The notes under the pieces: generated by a model | Databases searched by the model: none | Told to the model about the DNA's origin: nothing | What the model saw: the letters and a program-made list of their open reading frames with translations, nothing else | Translations under genes and position numbers: made by a program | Assembly (NCBI GenBank): GCA_964346375.1 | Contig: CAYFUL010000058.1 | Coordinates: forward strand, 1-8,594 | From: CAYFUL01 sp964346375 | GTDB lineage: Bacteria > Bacillota > Clostridia > Tissierellales > Peptoniphilaceae | Reading direction: 5' to 3' | Length of the DNA: 8,594 nt | Shown here: one piece after another, positions 1 to 6,812 of the stretch | Layout: each line of letters begins with the position of its first letter | How positions within the stretch are numbered: position 1 is the first letter of the stretch

Positions 1-160
1 GTGTATTTATATCCATGCCATGTACCATTGCTGCTTCTTCTAATGATTCCATTTGGCTTGCTGGACACATTACACATCCCATTCCAAAGTTCATAAGTGT
101 GTTTACACTTTCTGGGTGTTTTTGAATAACTTCTGCGATTAACATATTTTTTGTAATCAT
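1..160 (-). CDS. DUF1858 / hybrid-cluster-associated redox-disulfide protein, 3' end outside the window
   Basis: The first 53 codons of a minus-strand gene are present, and the rest runs off the left edge. The protein starts MITKNMLIAEVIQKHPES and carries FGMGCVMCPAS at about residues 25-35, followed by an acidic helix and AAMVHGMD. The G-C-x-x-C-P motif after a short helical lead is the signature of the small DUF1858 family (hybrid-cluster-protein-associated, putative redox-active disulfide). Members are usually about 60-80 residues, so only the tail should be missing unless this is a longer fusion. The start is set by GGAGG at 166-170, immediately after the stop codon of the VWA gene and 5 nt before the ATG at 160. 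The 10-nt gap implies co-transcription with the ATPase and VWA genes. The family's biochemical role is poorly defined; a redox or metal-site role for the two cysteines is inference. Confidence 0.85.
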   Translation of the reverse strand, partial: MITKNMLIAEVIQKHPESVNTLMNFGMGCVMCPASQMESLEEAAMVHGMDINT

Positions 161-170
161 ATTTTCCTCC

Positions 171-1844
171 TTAGTTCGGTTTATTTTTAAAGTAAAAACC
201 TATTATATCATGAAACTTCTTTATATCATCAATATAGGCAAAATCATTGCCGAATATTAATTTCTCATTACTTAATTCACTGGGGTTTCCTGTGAAAATT
301 CCCAGTACATCTATACCCACCATCTTTGCCGACAAAACTTCCTTTGCCGTATCCATAATGGCTACTTCCTCCTTGTAGTCCGTTAATTCTACGCCGCTCA
401 TTGGATCTAAATTGACCTCGTCGTTGGGAAGTCCATCTGAAAGTGCGATTAGTATCTTTCGCCTTGCATCTACTCCCTCAAATAGTTTTACCATAGTTTT
501 TATTGCAAGTCCATCTCTATTACTTCCACCGGCGGAATATTTTAATACCTCGTCTACTTTTGACAGTGGGTCATTAAAATCGTGGAACTTTTTTAAAACC
601 AAGTAGTTGAAGAGATTGCTAAAGCCATAAATCTCTGTCTTTATATTTAAACTTACTAGGGCTCTTGAAATTATATATGCCTCTACGGCAACTTCTGATT
701 GTCTACCTAGTTGACTTGCGCTGGAATCCAGTAGGATTATTACACGAATATCTCCCTCGTCTGATTTTGTCCTATGGGAAAATATCTTTGGGTTTTCTGT
801 TTTTATCTTCCAAATTCTACTGGGGACTATTTTTCCCGAGGTGGTATAGTCTGTTGTGGTAGAGGTATCTCGTAGTAGGGTATTTTTTATTACTTCCTTT
901 AGATTCCTCTCTGCCCTTTTATACACAAGTTGACTTTTATTATAGAAGTCCTTATTTTGTTGAGTTTGATTTTGTTCCATCTCTCTATGGTAGGCACTTT
1001 TTATATCTTCTGCGTACTCTCCCTTTGTAAAGTGGAGTTTTATTCCCGAGTGTATATCTGTACAGAGTTCATCCTCTAAAATTTGTAAGTCCCTTGGATT
1101 TTTTATACTCTTTCCATATCGCTTCGTTACTGCTTCTATTCTATCCTTCTTAGATGAATTTTTTAACTTCTCGGAGTTTTCATTTTCTGAATCGTCTATG
1201 GGAAGGGTAAATTCCGCCGACTCTATTAATTCCTTCTCCAATGTTTCTACTTCATCTATTACCACTGCACTCTTCTTAATGTTATTATAACGACTCTTCT
1301 TCTTTTTGTCCGTTACATTGGCAACATCTTGTACCTTTAATGTTTTAAACTCCAGTTTAAAGTAGTCATAGTAGATTTTTTTTAGCTCTTTTAAATATTC
1401 CTCTGCTGAATTAAATTCTGTCTTTGAAATTTCTAGGGCAAGATTATAAAATTCTCTATTTTCAAATACTCCACTACCCTGTACTAAATTATAGTAGGAA
1501 AATTCCAGTACCTGGTAATCTCGCCTATAGAAAAATTCTTCTCGAAGAAGTTCTATATATTCCTCCCTAAAGTTTTCTACTCCTGGTCTAATTTTTACAA
1601 GGTCCTTGTAGAATTTATTTTCCAACAGCAATCTTGCAACGCTTAGGTAGATATTTTTATTCTCCATTGGATAGATGGACTTGTATAGAAATTCTGTTAT
1701 GGTATTAAATTCTATTGCCCTGTAAAAATATCCTATAAGGGAATTTATATACCGATGGTCTACGGCAAATACATTTAGCCTTGGAATAAAGTTATAGTCC
1801 TCTGCAATAGTCCATACGAGATTTCTCGCCCTATTTTCATCCAT
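171..1844 (-). CDS. VWA-domain protein, NorD/CbbO-like partner of a MoxR ATPase
   Basis: This 557-aa protein has no signal peptide or membrane segment and is probably cytoplasmic. Residues 1-170 are a helical, aromatic- and charge-rich region I cannot assign. Residues 178-240 form a low-complexity charged linker (KKKKSR, then SENENSEK). Residues about 366-555 are a von Willebrand factor A domain with a metal-ion-dependent adhesion site: DSSAS at 373-377 (DxSxS), GGSNRDG at 439-445 and SDG at 469-471. A NRDG segment in the VWA domain is typical of NorD/CobT-type proteins, which work with MoxR/NorQ/CobS AAA+ ATPases in loading or activating metalloproteins. The start ATG overlaps the end of the upstream ATPase gene by 8 nt, with an AGAGGAG ribosome binding site inside that gene, so translation is probably coupled. 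The client protein is not identifiable here. VWA and pairing are confident; the NorD comparison is structural analogy, not proof of a nitric oxide reductase role. Confidence 0.9.
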   Translation of the reverse strand: MDENRARNLVWTIAEDYNFIPRLNVFAVDHRYINSLIGYFYRAIEFNTITEFLYKSIYPMENKNIYLSVARLLLENKFYKDLVKIRPGVENFREEYIELLREEFFYRRDYQVLEFSYYNLVQGSGVFENREFYNLALEISKTEFNSAEEYLKELKKIYYDYFKLEFKTLKVQDVANVTDKKKKSRYNNIKKSAVVIDEVETLEKELIESAEFTLPIDDSENENSEKLKNSSKKDRIEAVTKRYGKSIKNPRDLQILEDELCTDIHSGIKLHFTKGEYAEDIKSAYHREMEQNQTQQNKDFYNKSQLVYKRAERNLKEVIKNTLLRDTSTTTDYTTSGKIVPSRIWKIKTENPKIFSHRTKSDEGDIRVIILLDSSASQLGRQSEVAVEAYIISRALVSLNIKTEIYGFSNLFNYLVLKKFHDFNDPLSKVDEVLKYSAGGSNRDGLAIKTMVKLFEGVDARRKILIALSDGLPNDEVNLDPMSGVELTDYKEEVAIMDTAKEVLSAKMVGIDVLGIFTGNPSELSNEKLIFGNDFAYIDDIKKFHDIIGFYFKNKPN

Positions 1845-2748
1845 TAAATAGCTCCTCTGGGTAAAGTTTGCTACTAAATAGAGTAGATATTACGTCCATG
1901 GCGATTTCCCTTTCGTAAATGTCAAAGCTTTTATTTACTATTCCCATCTCTAGGGCAGAGTATATTGGCAGTCCACGTCTCATTAATGAAATTGCACTTA
2001 ACATTCCACGAAGGTCTATTGGCTTTGAAGATATTTCAGAGTTAAGGCTTTTCTCCTGTAAATCTAAAAATAGTCGTACAAATATTTCAATATACTCCTC
2101 TTTTAAATCAAACTCACTTCTTAAAATCTTCTTTAAATTTTCTGGAGAGATTGTAGGCATATCTATTACTAAAAATCGAGATACCAATGCCTCGTTTAAC
2201 TCCCTTGTGCCAATGTAGCCGTAGTTCATTGTGCCAATAAAGCGAGTTGCATTGTCTAGTTTCATCTTGCCATATCCCGGTACGTCAATTATTCGTCTAT
2301 AATCTAGGGCAGAGTGAACTACGGAAAGGGCTTCGTTTTTTGCCATATTTACTTCGTCAAAAACTGCAAATCCACCGTACTTTGCTGCCTCATAAATTGG
2401 ACCCTCTTTTAAAACCACCTCTCCATTTTTAAAGGTGTCCGATCCAATTAGAGTATCGGAGTCGGAATTAATATTAAGAGAAATATTCCAAAGGGGTCTT
2501 CTAAATAGGTAGGCAAGATTTTCCGCAAGGACATTTTTCCCCGTAGCCTTTGGACCTGTAAGTAGAAGATGGTATCCCTCTAACATTGCTACGATTGCCT
2601 TCTCCCAAATTTCTACTCCATAGTACTTGTACCTTGGTAGTACAATTCTCTCTACTACTCTTTCGTCTACAACATTATTTTCGTTAAACTTCTGAACCTC
2701 GTTTAAGAGTTCAGATGAAATTCCTTCATCTATTAAAAATTTATACAT
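1837..2748 (-). CDS. MoxR-family AAA+ ATPase (NorQ/CbbQ-like)
   Basis: This 303-aa cytoplasmic AAA+ ATPase has the length normal for MoxR/NorQ proteins. Motifs in order: Walker A GPKATGKN at 65-72, Walker B FAVFDE at 127-132, sensor-1 region FIGTMN at 170-175, an arginine-finger-like ALVSR at 187-191, and a C-terminal lid helix region (PIDLRGMLSAI, from about 243). MoxR ATPases form hexamers that remodel a target through a VWA-domain adaptor, and such an adaptor is encoded directly downstream with overlapping ends. The Walker A lysine is followed by Asn (AAT at about 2533-2535) instead of the usual Thr/Ser that coordinates magnesium, an uncommon substitution treated under findings. The start is preceded by a GGTTGGTGAT ribosome binding site. 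This is the first gene of a minus-strand operon, divergent from mntP. Substrate unknown. Confidence 0.9.
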   Translation of the reverse strand: MYKFLIDEGISSELLNEVQKFNENNVVDERVVERIVLPRYKYYGVEIWEKAIVAMLEGYHLLLTGPKATGKNVLAENLAYLFRRPLWNISLNINSDSDTLIGSDTFKNGEVVLKEGPIYEAAKYGGFAVFDEVNMAKNEALSVVHSALDYRRIIDVPGYGKMKLDNATRFIGTMNYGYIGTRELNEALVSRFLVIDMPTISPENLKKILRSEFDLKEEYIEIFVRLFLDLQEKSLNSEISSKPIDLRGMLSAISLMRRGLPIYSALEMGIVNKSFDIYEREIAMDVISTLFSSKLYPEELFNG

Positions 2749-2767
2749 AAATCACCAACCTCAACCT

Positions 2768-2776
2768 ATAATAACA
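2768..2776 (-). promoter_or_regulatory. Possible extended -10 promoter of the ATPase-VWA-DUF1858 operon
   Basis: Read on the minus strand, TGTTATTAT gives an extended -10 (TGn plus TATTAT, five of six consensus bases) about 20 nt before the ATPase start codon. No good -35 box is seen at 16-19 bp spacing. The implied leader is about a dozen bases, just enough for the ribosome binding site. Confidence 0.4.
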
Positions 2777-2820
2777 TAAATATAGTATTAATAGGAAATA
2801 TGGAATTAAATTTATCTCTA

Positions 2821-2829
2821 TGGTAAAAT
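2821..2829 (+). promoter_or_regulatory. Possible extended -10 promoter of mntP
   Basis: TGGTAAAAT matches an extended -10 (TGn plus TAAAAT, five of six). The hexamer at 2801-2806 (TGGAAT) is only a weak -35. A 6-bp dyad, TCTCTA at 2815-2820 and TAGAGA at 2833-2838, brackets the -10 and could be a small operator. The leader would be about 14 nt, leaving no room for a riboswitch between this promoter and the gene. Confidence 0.42.
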
Positions 2830-2849
2830 TTTTAGAGAATGGAGGGTAT

Positions 2850-3407
2850 ATGGATTTAGGAGTAGTTTTTTTAATTGGGGTTGGGCTTTCAATGGACGCC
2901 TTTGCCGCAGCAATATGTAAGGGAATTTCAATTGAGGATAAAAATTTTAAAAAGGGACTAATAGTTTCACTATTATTTGGATTTTTCCAGATGGCAATGC
3001 CAGTAGTGGGATATTTTTTTGGGAGAGCTTTTTACAAATCTATGAAGGCATACGACCATTGGATAGCTTTTATATTGCTTTCTATAATTGGGATAAATAT
3101 GATAAAGGAATCTAGGGAGCACGATGTAAAAATCGACTATACTTTTGATATAAGGGAAGTAGTTCTACTTGCAATAGCAACGAGTATTGACGCCCTTGCT
3201 GTGGGAGTGAGCCTTGCATTTTTAGATGTAAATATTTTTTATGCAGCGCCAATAATTGGAATTATTACGTTTGTTATCTCCCTAGTGGGAGTAAAGATAG
3301 GAAAAATATTTGGGGCGAAGTTTAAAAATACGGCAGAGTTAATGGGAGGACTGATACTTATATTTTTAGGAGTAAAGATCTTAGTTGAGCATTTGGAATT
3401 ATTTTAG
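2850..3407 (+). CDS. mntP: Manganese efflux pump MntP
   Basis: This 185-aa inner-membrane protein is close to the roughly 188 residues of Escherichia coli MntP (formerly YebN), which exports Mn(II). It shows the two-fold repeat of the family: a first half beginning LIGVGLSMDAFAAAICKG (Asp16 in TM1), and a second half with AIATSIDALAVGVSLAFL (Asp114 in TM4). About six hydrophobic helices are visible, and the end GGLILIFLGVKILVEH is typical. The ATG at 2850 is chosen over an in-frame ATG at 2820 because it follows GGAGG at 2841-2845 and gives the normal N-terminus; the upstream ATG lies in the likely promoter and has no ribosome binding site. It is a single-gene unit between a divergent promoter region and a terminator. 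No yybP-ykoY manganese riboswitch fits in the short leader, so control, if any, would be by a protein such as an MntR-type repressor. Confidence 0.93.
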   Translation: MDLGVVFLIGVGLSMDAFAAAICKGISIEDKNFKKGLIVSLLFGFFQMAMPVVGYFFGRAFYKSMKAYDHWIAFILLSIIGINMIKESREHDVKIDYTFDIREVVLLAIATSIDALAVGVSLAFLDVNIFYAAPIIGIITFVISLVGVKIGKIFGAKFKNTAELMGGLILIFLGVKILVEHLELF

Positions 3408-3413
3408 ATAAAT

Positions 3414-3448
3414 AAATCCCCTAGTTTTAGTAACTAGGGGATTTTTTT
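3414..3448 (+). terminator. Rho-independent terminator of mntP, possibly bidirectional
   Basis: A 13-bp perfect stem (arms 3414-3426 and 3432-3444, core CCCCTAG/CTAGGGG) closes a 5-nt TTAGT loop and runs into a T tract ending at 3448. It starts 7 nt after the mntP stop. It also lies just beyond the stop codon of the convergent permease gene. On the minus strand the hairpin is followed by ATTTATTTAT, a weaker tail, so it may serve both genes. Confidence 0.92.
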
Positions 3449-4790
3449 ACTCTCTTTTTTTAGCAAGGGAGTATCCAATAATAAACACTGTAAAACAAAA
3501 TAGGATAAATAGCGATATGTAGAATGGGTTTGAAATTATTGCACCTACTAAAATAATTAAGGACCCAAAGGTTGCAAGTATTGGTGCAAAAAATCCTCTT
3601 ATTTTTGATTTTACCTCTCCCCTTAAGTACATCTTAATTAATACACGATATAGGAGAATATAACTTACATAGGAAAATACTATTGCAATTTCAGATACAT
3701 CTCTATCTCCAATTATTCCAGACTTCTGTGTAAGGTAGTGGACCCCTAGCCAAACCATACATATTCCCCAGTAGTAGATGGAGGATTTTATAGACACCTG
3801 GTATTTTGGATGAATAGTTGCTACTGATTTTGAGAACAGTCCCTTTTCTCCAAGTGCCTGGGGCATTCTAATTCCTCCAAGGGCAACTCCATTTGCAACG
3901 GCTAGGATTGCAATGGTAACAAATACCATAATAAATTTTCCGCCCATTTCTCCAAAGAGCATATTAGATGCGTAGCTTAAATGTTCATCGCCCATTGACA
4001 TAATAAATTCCGACCCTAGTAAATTTGTAATACCTACAAAGTACACAAGGTAGGAGAGTAAAATCAACAGGGGAGAAATTACAAGGGCAAGGGGCATATT
4101 TCTACTTCTGTTTTTTAACTCCAATGAAATTGAAGTTGCAATTGGCCATCCGTCGTAGGAGAAGGCAATTGGAGCAAGACCTGCTAGCCAAGTTATACCT
4201 ACATTTGATTTACTTACTACATCTACGCCGGCAGGGATACTTGGCAGAGGACCTGTATAAAATAATCCCAATGCCGCAATTAAAAATAGGGGAATTAATT
4301 TTATAACTGTCCCTAAATTTTGCATATATGCCCCTACAACTCTTGAAAGGGTATTGATAAGAATAAGTAGAGTTACAACGAAGAAGGTATAGATAATTTG
4401 AGTTTCTAAACTAACTGTGGAAATATCATTGCCCGTAGTAATAAGAAGGTATATTACCGTCGCCCATGAGGTTACAACTTGTACAGTTGGATAGTAGATA
4501 AGGGTTTGAAAAAGTCCAAAGCCCCAAGAGGTTTTAATGCTTAAAAATTCCTCAAAGTATGCTACAAATCCACCGCTGCCCTTTGAGCGAAGGGCAAACT
4601 CGCTAAAACTAAGGGAGCCAAAAATAATACCAAAGGCTCCAATACAAAGGGAGATTACTCCAAGGGTAACGCTTCCTCCAGTGGCAAGAAGAATATTGTC
4701 AGCCTTAAAAAAAATTCCAGATCCAACTACAATTCCAACTATCATTGCAATGGCAGTAGACAGTCCATAAGTTTCACGTTTCTTTTCCAT
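3447..4790 (-). CDS. APC-superfamily amino-acid permease (SteT/LAT-like)
   Basis: This 447-aa integral membrane protein has about twelve hydrophobic helices. The APC signature GSGIF is at 23-27 in the broken first helix. SYDGW at 211-215, followed by ELKN at 224-227, matches TM6 of the L-type (LAT) branch, whose bacterial models include the Bacillus subtilis serine/threonine exchanger SteT. The loop ALGEKGLFSKSVATIHPKY after TM8 is typical of the same branch. Substrate cannot be read from sequence; a neutral amino acid taken up or exchanged is the reasonable guess. The start is preceded by AAGGATGTG and a near-consensus promoter. The gene is convergent with mntP and divergent from the hydratase gene, so it is probably monocistronic. 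I give no gene symbol because this family has many paralogues. Confidence 0.88.
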   Translation of the reverse strand: MEKKRETYGLSTAIAMIVGIVVGSGIFFKADNILLATGGSVTLGVISLCIGAFGIIFGSLSFSEFALRSKGSGGFVAYFEEFLSIKTSWGFGLFQTLIYYPTVQVVTSWATVIYLLITTGNDISTVSLETQIIYTFFVVTLLILINTLSRVVGAYMQNLGTVIKLIPLFLIAALGLFYTGPLPSIPAGVDVVSKSNVGITWLAGLAPIAFSYDGWPIATSISLELKNRSRNMPLALVISPLLILLSYLVYFVGITNLLGSEFIMSMGDEHLSYASNMLFGEMGGKFIMVFVTIAILAVANGVALGGIRMPQALGEKGLFSKSVATIHPKYQVSIKSSIYYWGICMVWLGVHYLTQKSGIIGDRDVSEIAIVFSYVSYILLYRVLIKMYLRGEVKSKIRGFFAPILATFGSLIILVGAIISNPFYISLFILFCFTVFIIGYSLAKKRE

Positions 4791-4809
4791 AATTCACATC
4801 CTTAGATAT

Positions 4810-4838
4810 ATTATATAGCATAAGAAAAAAATCTTCAA
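4810..4838 (-). promoter_or_regulatory. Promoter of the amino-acid permease gene
   Basis: On the minus strand a TTGAAG -35 (complement of 4833-4838; four of six) and a perfect TATAAT -10 (complement of 4810-4815) are separated by exactly 17 bp. The -10 lies about 20 nt before the start codon at 4790. This is the best-scoring promoter in the window. Confidence 0.72.
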
Positions 4839-4842
4839 TATA

Positions 4843-4851
4843 TGATATAAT
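4843..4851 (+). promoter_or_regulatory. Extended -10 promoter of the MaoC-type hydratase gene
   Basis: TGATATAAT is a perfect extended -10 (TGn plus TATAAT). No -35 is seen: the expected position (about 4823-4828) is an A-rich stretch that also forms the spacer of the divergent permease promoter. The leader to the ATG at 4886 would be about 28 nt and includes AGGAGG. Confidence 0.6.
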
Positions 4852-4885
4852 CGTGGAGAAATATAAATACATAGGAGGAAAAAAC

Positions 4886-5335
4886 ATGAGTCATTTAGAT
4901 CCAAATTCAATTAATATGCATGGTCTTTCCATTGACGAAATAGAAATTGGTTTAACTCGTTCTATTTCTAAAACCATTACAGAGGCAGACATAGTAAATT
5001 ATGCAGGGATAATTGGAGACTTTAATCCAGTTCATTTAAACGCAGAGTATGCAAAGGGAACTAGATTTAAACAGAGAATTGCCCATGGAATGTTAACAGC
5101 ATCATTTTTTTCAACACTAGTTGGAATGGCACTATCTGGAGCAGATGCAATCTACTTAGGACAGAACATTAAATTTACAAAGCCTGTATTTATTGGAGAT
5201 ACTATAACTGCAACAGCAGTAGTAAAGGAAATTCGCAAGGAAAAGAGAATTTTCGTAATGGATACAGTTGTAACTAATCAAAGGGGAGAGACAGTAGTAG
5301 AAGGAGAAGCTACTGTTATGGCGACAAAAGAATAA
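4886..5335 (+). CDS. MaoC/PhaJ-type (R)-specific enoyl-CoA hydratase
   Basis: This 149-aa single hot-dog-fold protein has the usual length of PhaJ-like (R)-hydratases. The hydratase motif is clear: YAGIIGDFNPVHLN with the catalytic Asp and His of GDFNPVH (about residues 47-53), then RIAHGMLTASFFSTLVG, and later YLGQNIKFTKPVFIGDTI. The family reversibly hydrates trans-2-enoyl-CoA to (R)-3-hydroxyacyl-CoA in the cytoplasm. Whether it serves crotonyl-CoA/butyrate metabolism or another acyl-CoA cannot be told, since no neighbouring fatty-acid or polyhydroxyalkanoate genes are present. The ATG at 4886 is chosen because AGGAGG at 4873-4878 sits 7 nt before it; the longer in-frame GTG at 4853 falls on the likely transcription start. 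It is probably a single-gene unit between its own promoter and a terminator. Confidence 0.9.
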   Translation: MSHLDPNSINMHGLSIDEIEIGLTRSISKTITEADIVNYAGIIGDFNPVHLNAEYAKGTRFKQRIAHGMLTASFFSTLVGMALSGADAIYLGQNIKFTKPVFIGDTITATAVVKEIRKEKRIFVMDTVVTNQRGETVVEGEATVMATKE

Positions 5336-5350
5336 GATTTTACTTAAAAA

Positions 5351-5399
5351 GGGGACCAGGGGAGAAATAACATTCTCTCCAAGGTCCCCATATTTTTTA
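5351..5399. terminator. Bidirectional Rho-independent terminator between the hydratase and mgtE genes
   Basis: The outer stem GGGGACC (5351-5357) pairs with GGTCCCC (5383-5389). An inner 8-bp stem (5359-5366 with 5373-5380, one G-T pair) closes the 6-nt loop ATAACA, with a small A/AA internal loop between the stems. On the plus strand it is followed by TATTTTTTAT; on the minus strand by TTTTTAAGT. It sits between two convergent genes and fits both. Confidence 0.9.
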
Positions 5400-5403
5400 T
5401 TAT

Positions 5404-6762
5404 TTATGCTCCCAATATTAACGTTGCTAGGTGGAAGTATATTACCAGTACAGCAGAATCAATTATGGTAGTTATTACTGCACTTGCCATAATTGCCGGG
5501 TCAATATTTACCCTCTTCGCTGCCATAGGAAGTATAGCCCCTAGTAATTTTGACATTATTACCGTAAGAAGTAGTGTAAATGAAACTAGTAGTGAAATTA
5601 CAAATCCAGTATCTGTTAAAATCATTAGCCTTGCAAAATTTGTAGCTGCAAGTACAATTCCACACATTAGTGAAACTTTAAACTCCTTAAATATTACAGC
5701 GGAAGCATCTTTTAAAGTTACCTCTCCCGTTGCCAGTGCACGAATTACAATGGTGGAAGATTGGGATCCAGAGTTTCCTCCAGTATCTGTTAGCATAGGA
5801 ATAAAGGAACTAAGTATAATATACTGCATAATAATTCCATTGTAGTTATTAATTATTCCCGAGGTTAGTGTAGCAGAAAGCATAAGTACAAGTAGCCATG
5901 GTATTCTATTTTTTGCAAGTTGCCACGCAGTTTGGTCCAGGTATTCTTCGTCAGATGGATTAATTGCAGCCATCTTGTGAAAGTCCTCGGTAGCCTCGCT
6001 TTTTACAACTTCCATAATATCGTCAAAGGTTACAATTCCACAAAGTCTATGTTCTGCATCAACTACTGGAAGGGCAAGGTAACCATACCTCATAAATAAC
6101 TCCGCAACTACTTCCTGGTCGTCAGTAGTAGTTACAAATTTAACGTCCTCTTCCATAATATCTCTAATAAGAGCAGATTCATCTGCAACTACAATTTCTC
6201 TTAGGGATACAAATCCAATTAACATCTTGTACTCATTTTCAACATAGCAGGTATAGATAATCTCTGAATCAACTGCATGGTCTTTAATATATTCAAGTGC
6301 CTGTTTCGCAGTCATGTCAGGTTTTAGCCTAATATATTCAATGGTCATTATGGAGCCGGCTGAATTTTCTTTATATCGTAAAAATTCGTTAATAACTTTG
6401 CGCTCCTCATCTGTGGATTTTGAAAGGACTTTTGTAACTACATTTGCCGGCATCTCCTCAAGAAGGTCAATCATATCGTCAAAGTATAGTTCGTCAAGAA
6501 TATCGTGAAGCTCCGAATCAGTAATGGAATTTACTATACGAAGTTGGTCGTAGGTTTCCATATAGGAAAAAACCTCCGCTCCCTTTTCCTTTGGAAGCAT
6601 ACGAAAAACTATAAGCATATTCTTATCGTCAAGATCTTCAATAATCTCTGCAAGGTCAACAACGTTAAATTCCTCAGTAGAATCTTTTAATTCCTTTAGA
6701 CGTTTATTTCCTATAAGTTCTTCAAAATATTTTCTGTGTTCAATATATTCATTGTAATTCAT
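5404..6762 (-). CDS. mgtE: Magnesium transporter/channel MgtE, intact copy
   Basis: This 452-aa protein has the full MgtE architecture. The cytoplasmic N domain spans about residues 15-130, the first CBS domain about 137-195 and the second about 200-260, where acidic residues bind regulatory magnesium. A plug-helix region (about 265-285) is followed by a five-helix membrane domain. The family signature TGGNSGSQSSTIVIR is at 327-341. The last helix carries DPAIMASAVITTIIDS, with Asp435 matching in position the pore aspartate near the C-terminus of Thermus MgtE. MgtE lets Mg2+ (and some other divalent ions) in and closes when internal Mg2+ is high. I place the start at the ATG at 6762, after the GAGGTGA ribosome binding site at 6768-6774; the longer GTG frame to 6771 begins inside that site. 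It lies 46 nt downstream of a broken second copy and has its own putative promoter. No M-box is possible in that gap. Confidence 0.95.
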   Translation of the reverse strand: MNYNEYIEHRKYFEELIGNKRLKELKDSTEEFNVVDLAEIIEDLDDKNMLIVFRMLPKEKGAEVFSYMETYDQLRIVNSITDSELHDILDELYFDDMIDLLEEMPANVVTKVLSKSTDEERKVINEFLRYKENSAGSIMTIEYIRLKPDMTAKQALEYIKDHAVDSEIIYTCYVENEYKMLIGFVSLREIVVADESALIRDIMEEDVKFVTTTDDQEVVAELFMRYGYLALPVVDAEHRLCGIVTFDDIMEVVKSEATEDFHKMAAINPSDEEYLDQTAWQLAKNRIPWLLVLMLSATLTSGIINNYNGIIMQYIILSSFIPMLTDTGGNSGSQSSTIVIRALATGEVTLKDASAVIFKEFKVSLMCGIVLAATNFARLMILTDTGFVISLLVSFTLLLTVIMSKLLGAILPMAAKRVNIDPAIMASAVITTIIDSAVLVIYFHLATLILGA

Positions 6763-6783
6763 TTCTATCACCTCACCATTCTA

Positions 6784-6812
6784 AAGATATCAGACTTAAA
6801 AATTTTAATCAA
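6784..6812 (-). promoter_or_regulatory. Putative own promoter of the intact mgtE
   Basis: On the minus strand TTGATT (complement of 6807-6812) and TATCTT (complement of 6784-6789) are 17 bp apart, and a TGn precedes the -10. The -35 overlaps the stop codon region of the upstream mgtE pseudogene. It would let the intact copy be expressed regardless of the upstream gene. The predicted leader is about 15 nt. Confidence 0.48.

Noticed and set aside
1919..2218. Plus-strand open frame of 99 codons opposite the MoxR ATPase gene
   Set aside because: It is antisense to conserved AAA+ sequence, with no family resemblance and no start signals.
171..2748. Naming the ATPase/VWA pair norQ/norD
   Set aside because: The architecture is similar, but there is no nitric oxide reductase gene nearby and MoxR-VWA pairs serve many clients, so the symbols would overstate the evidence.
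4537..4770. Plus-strand open frame of 77 codons opposite the permease N-terminus
   Set aside because: It is a shadow of the GSGIF region of the permease; the opposite strand has the full-length gene with promoter and ribosome binding site.
5465..5845. Plus-strand open frame of 126 codons opposite mgtE
   Set aside because: It is antisense to the well-conserved membrane domain of MgtE; its residues mirror the complementary codons and no ribosome binding site precedes it.
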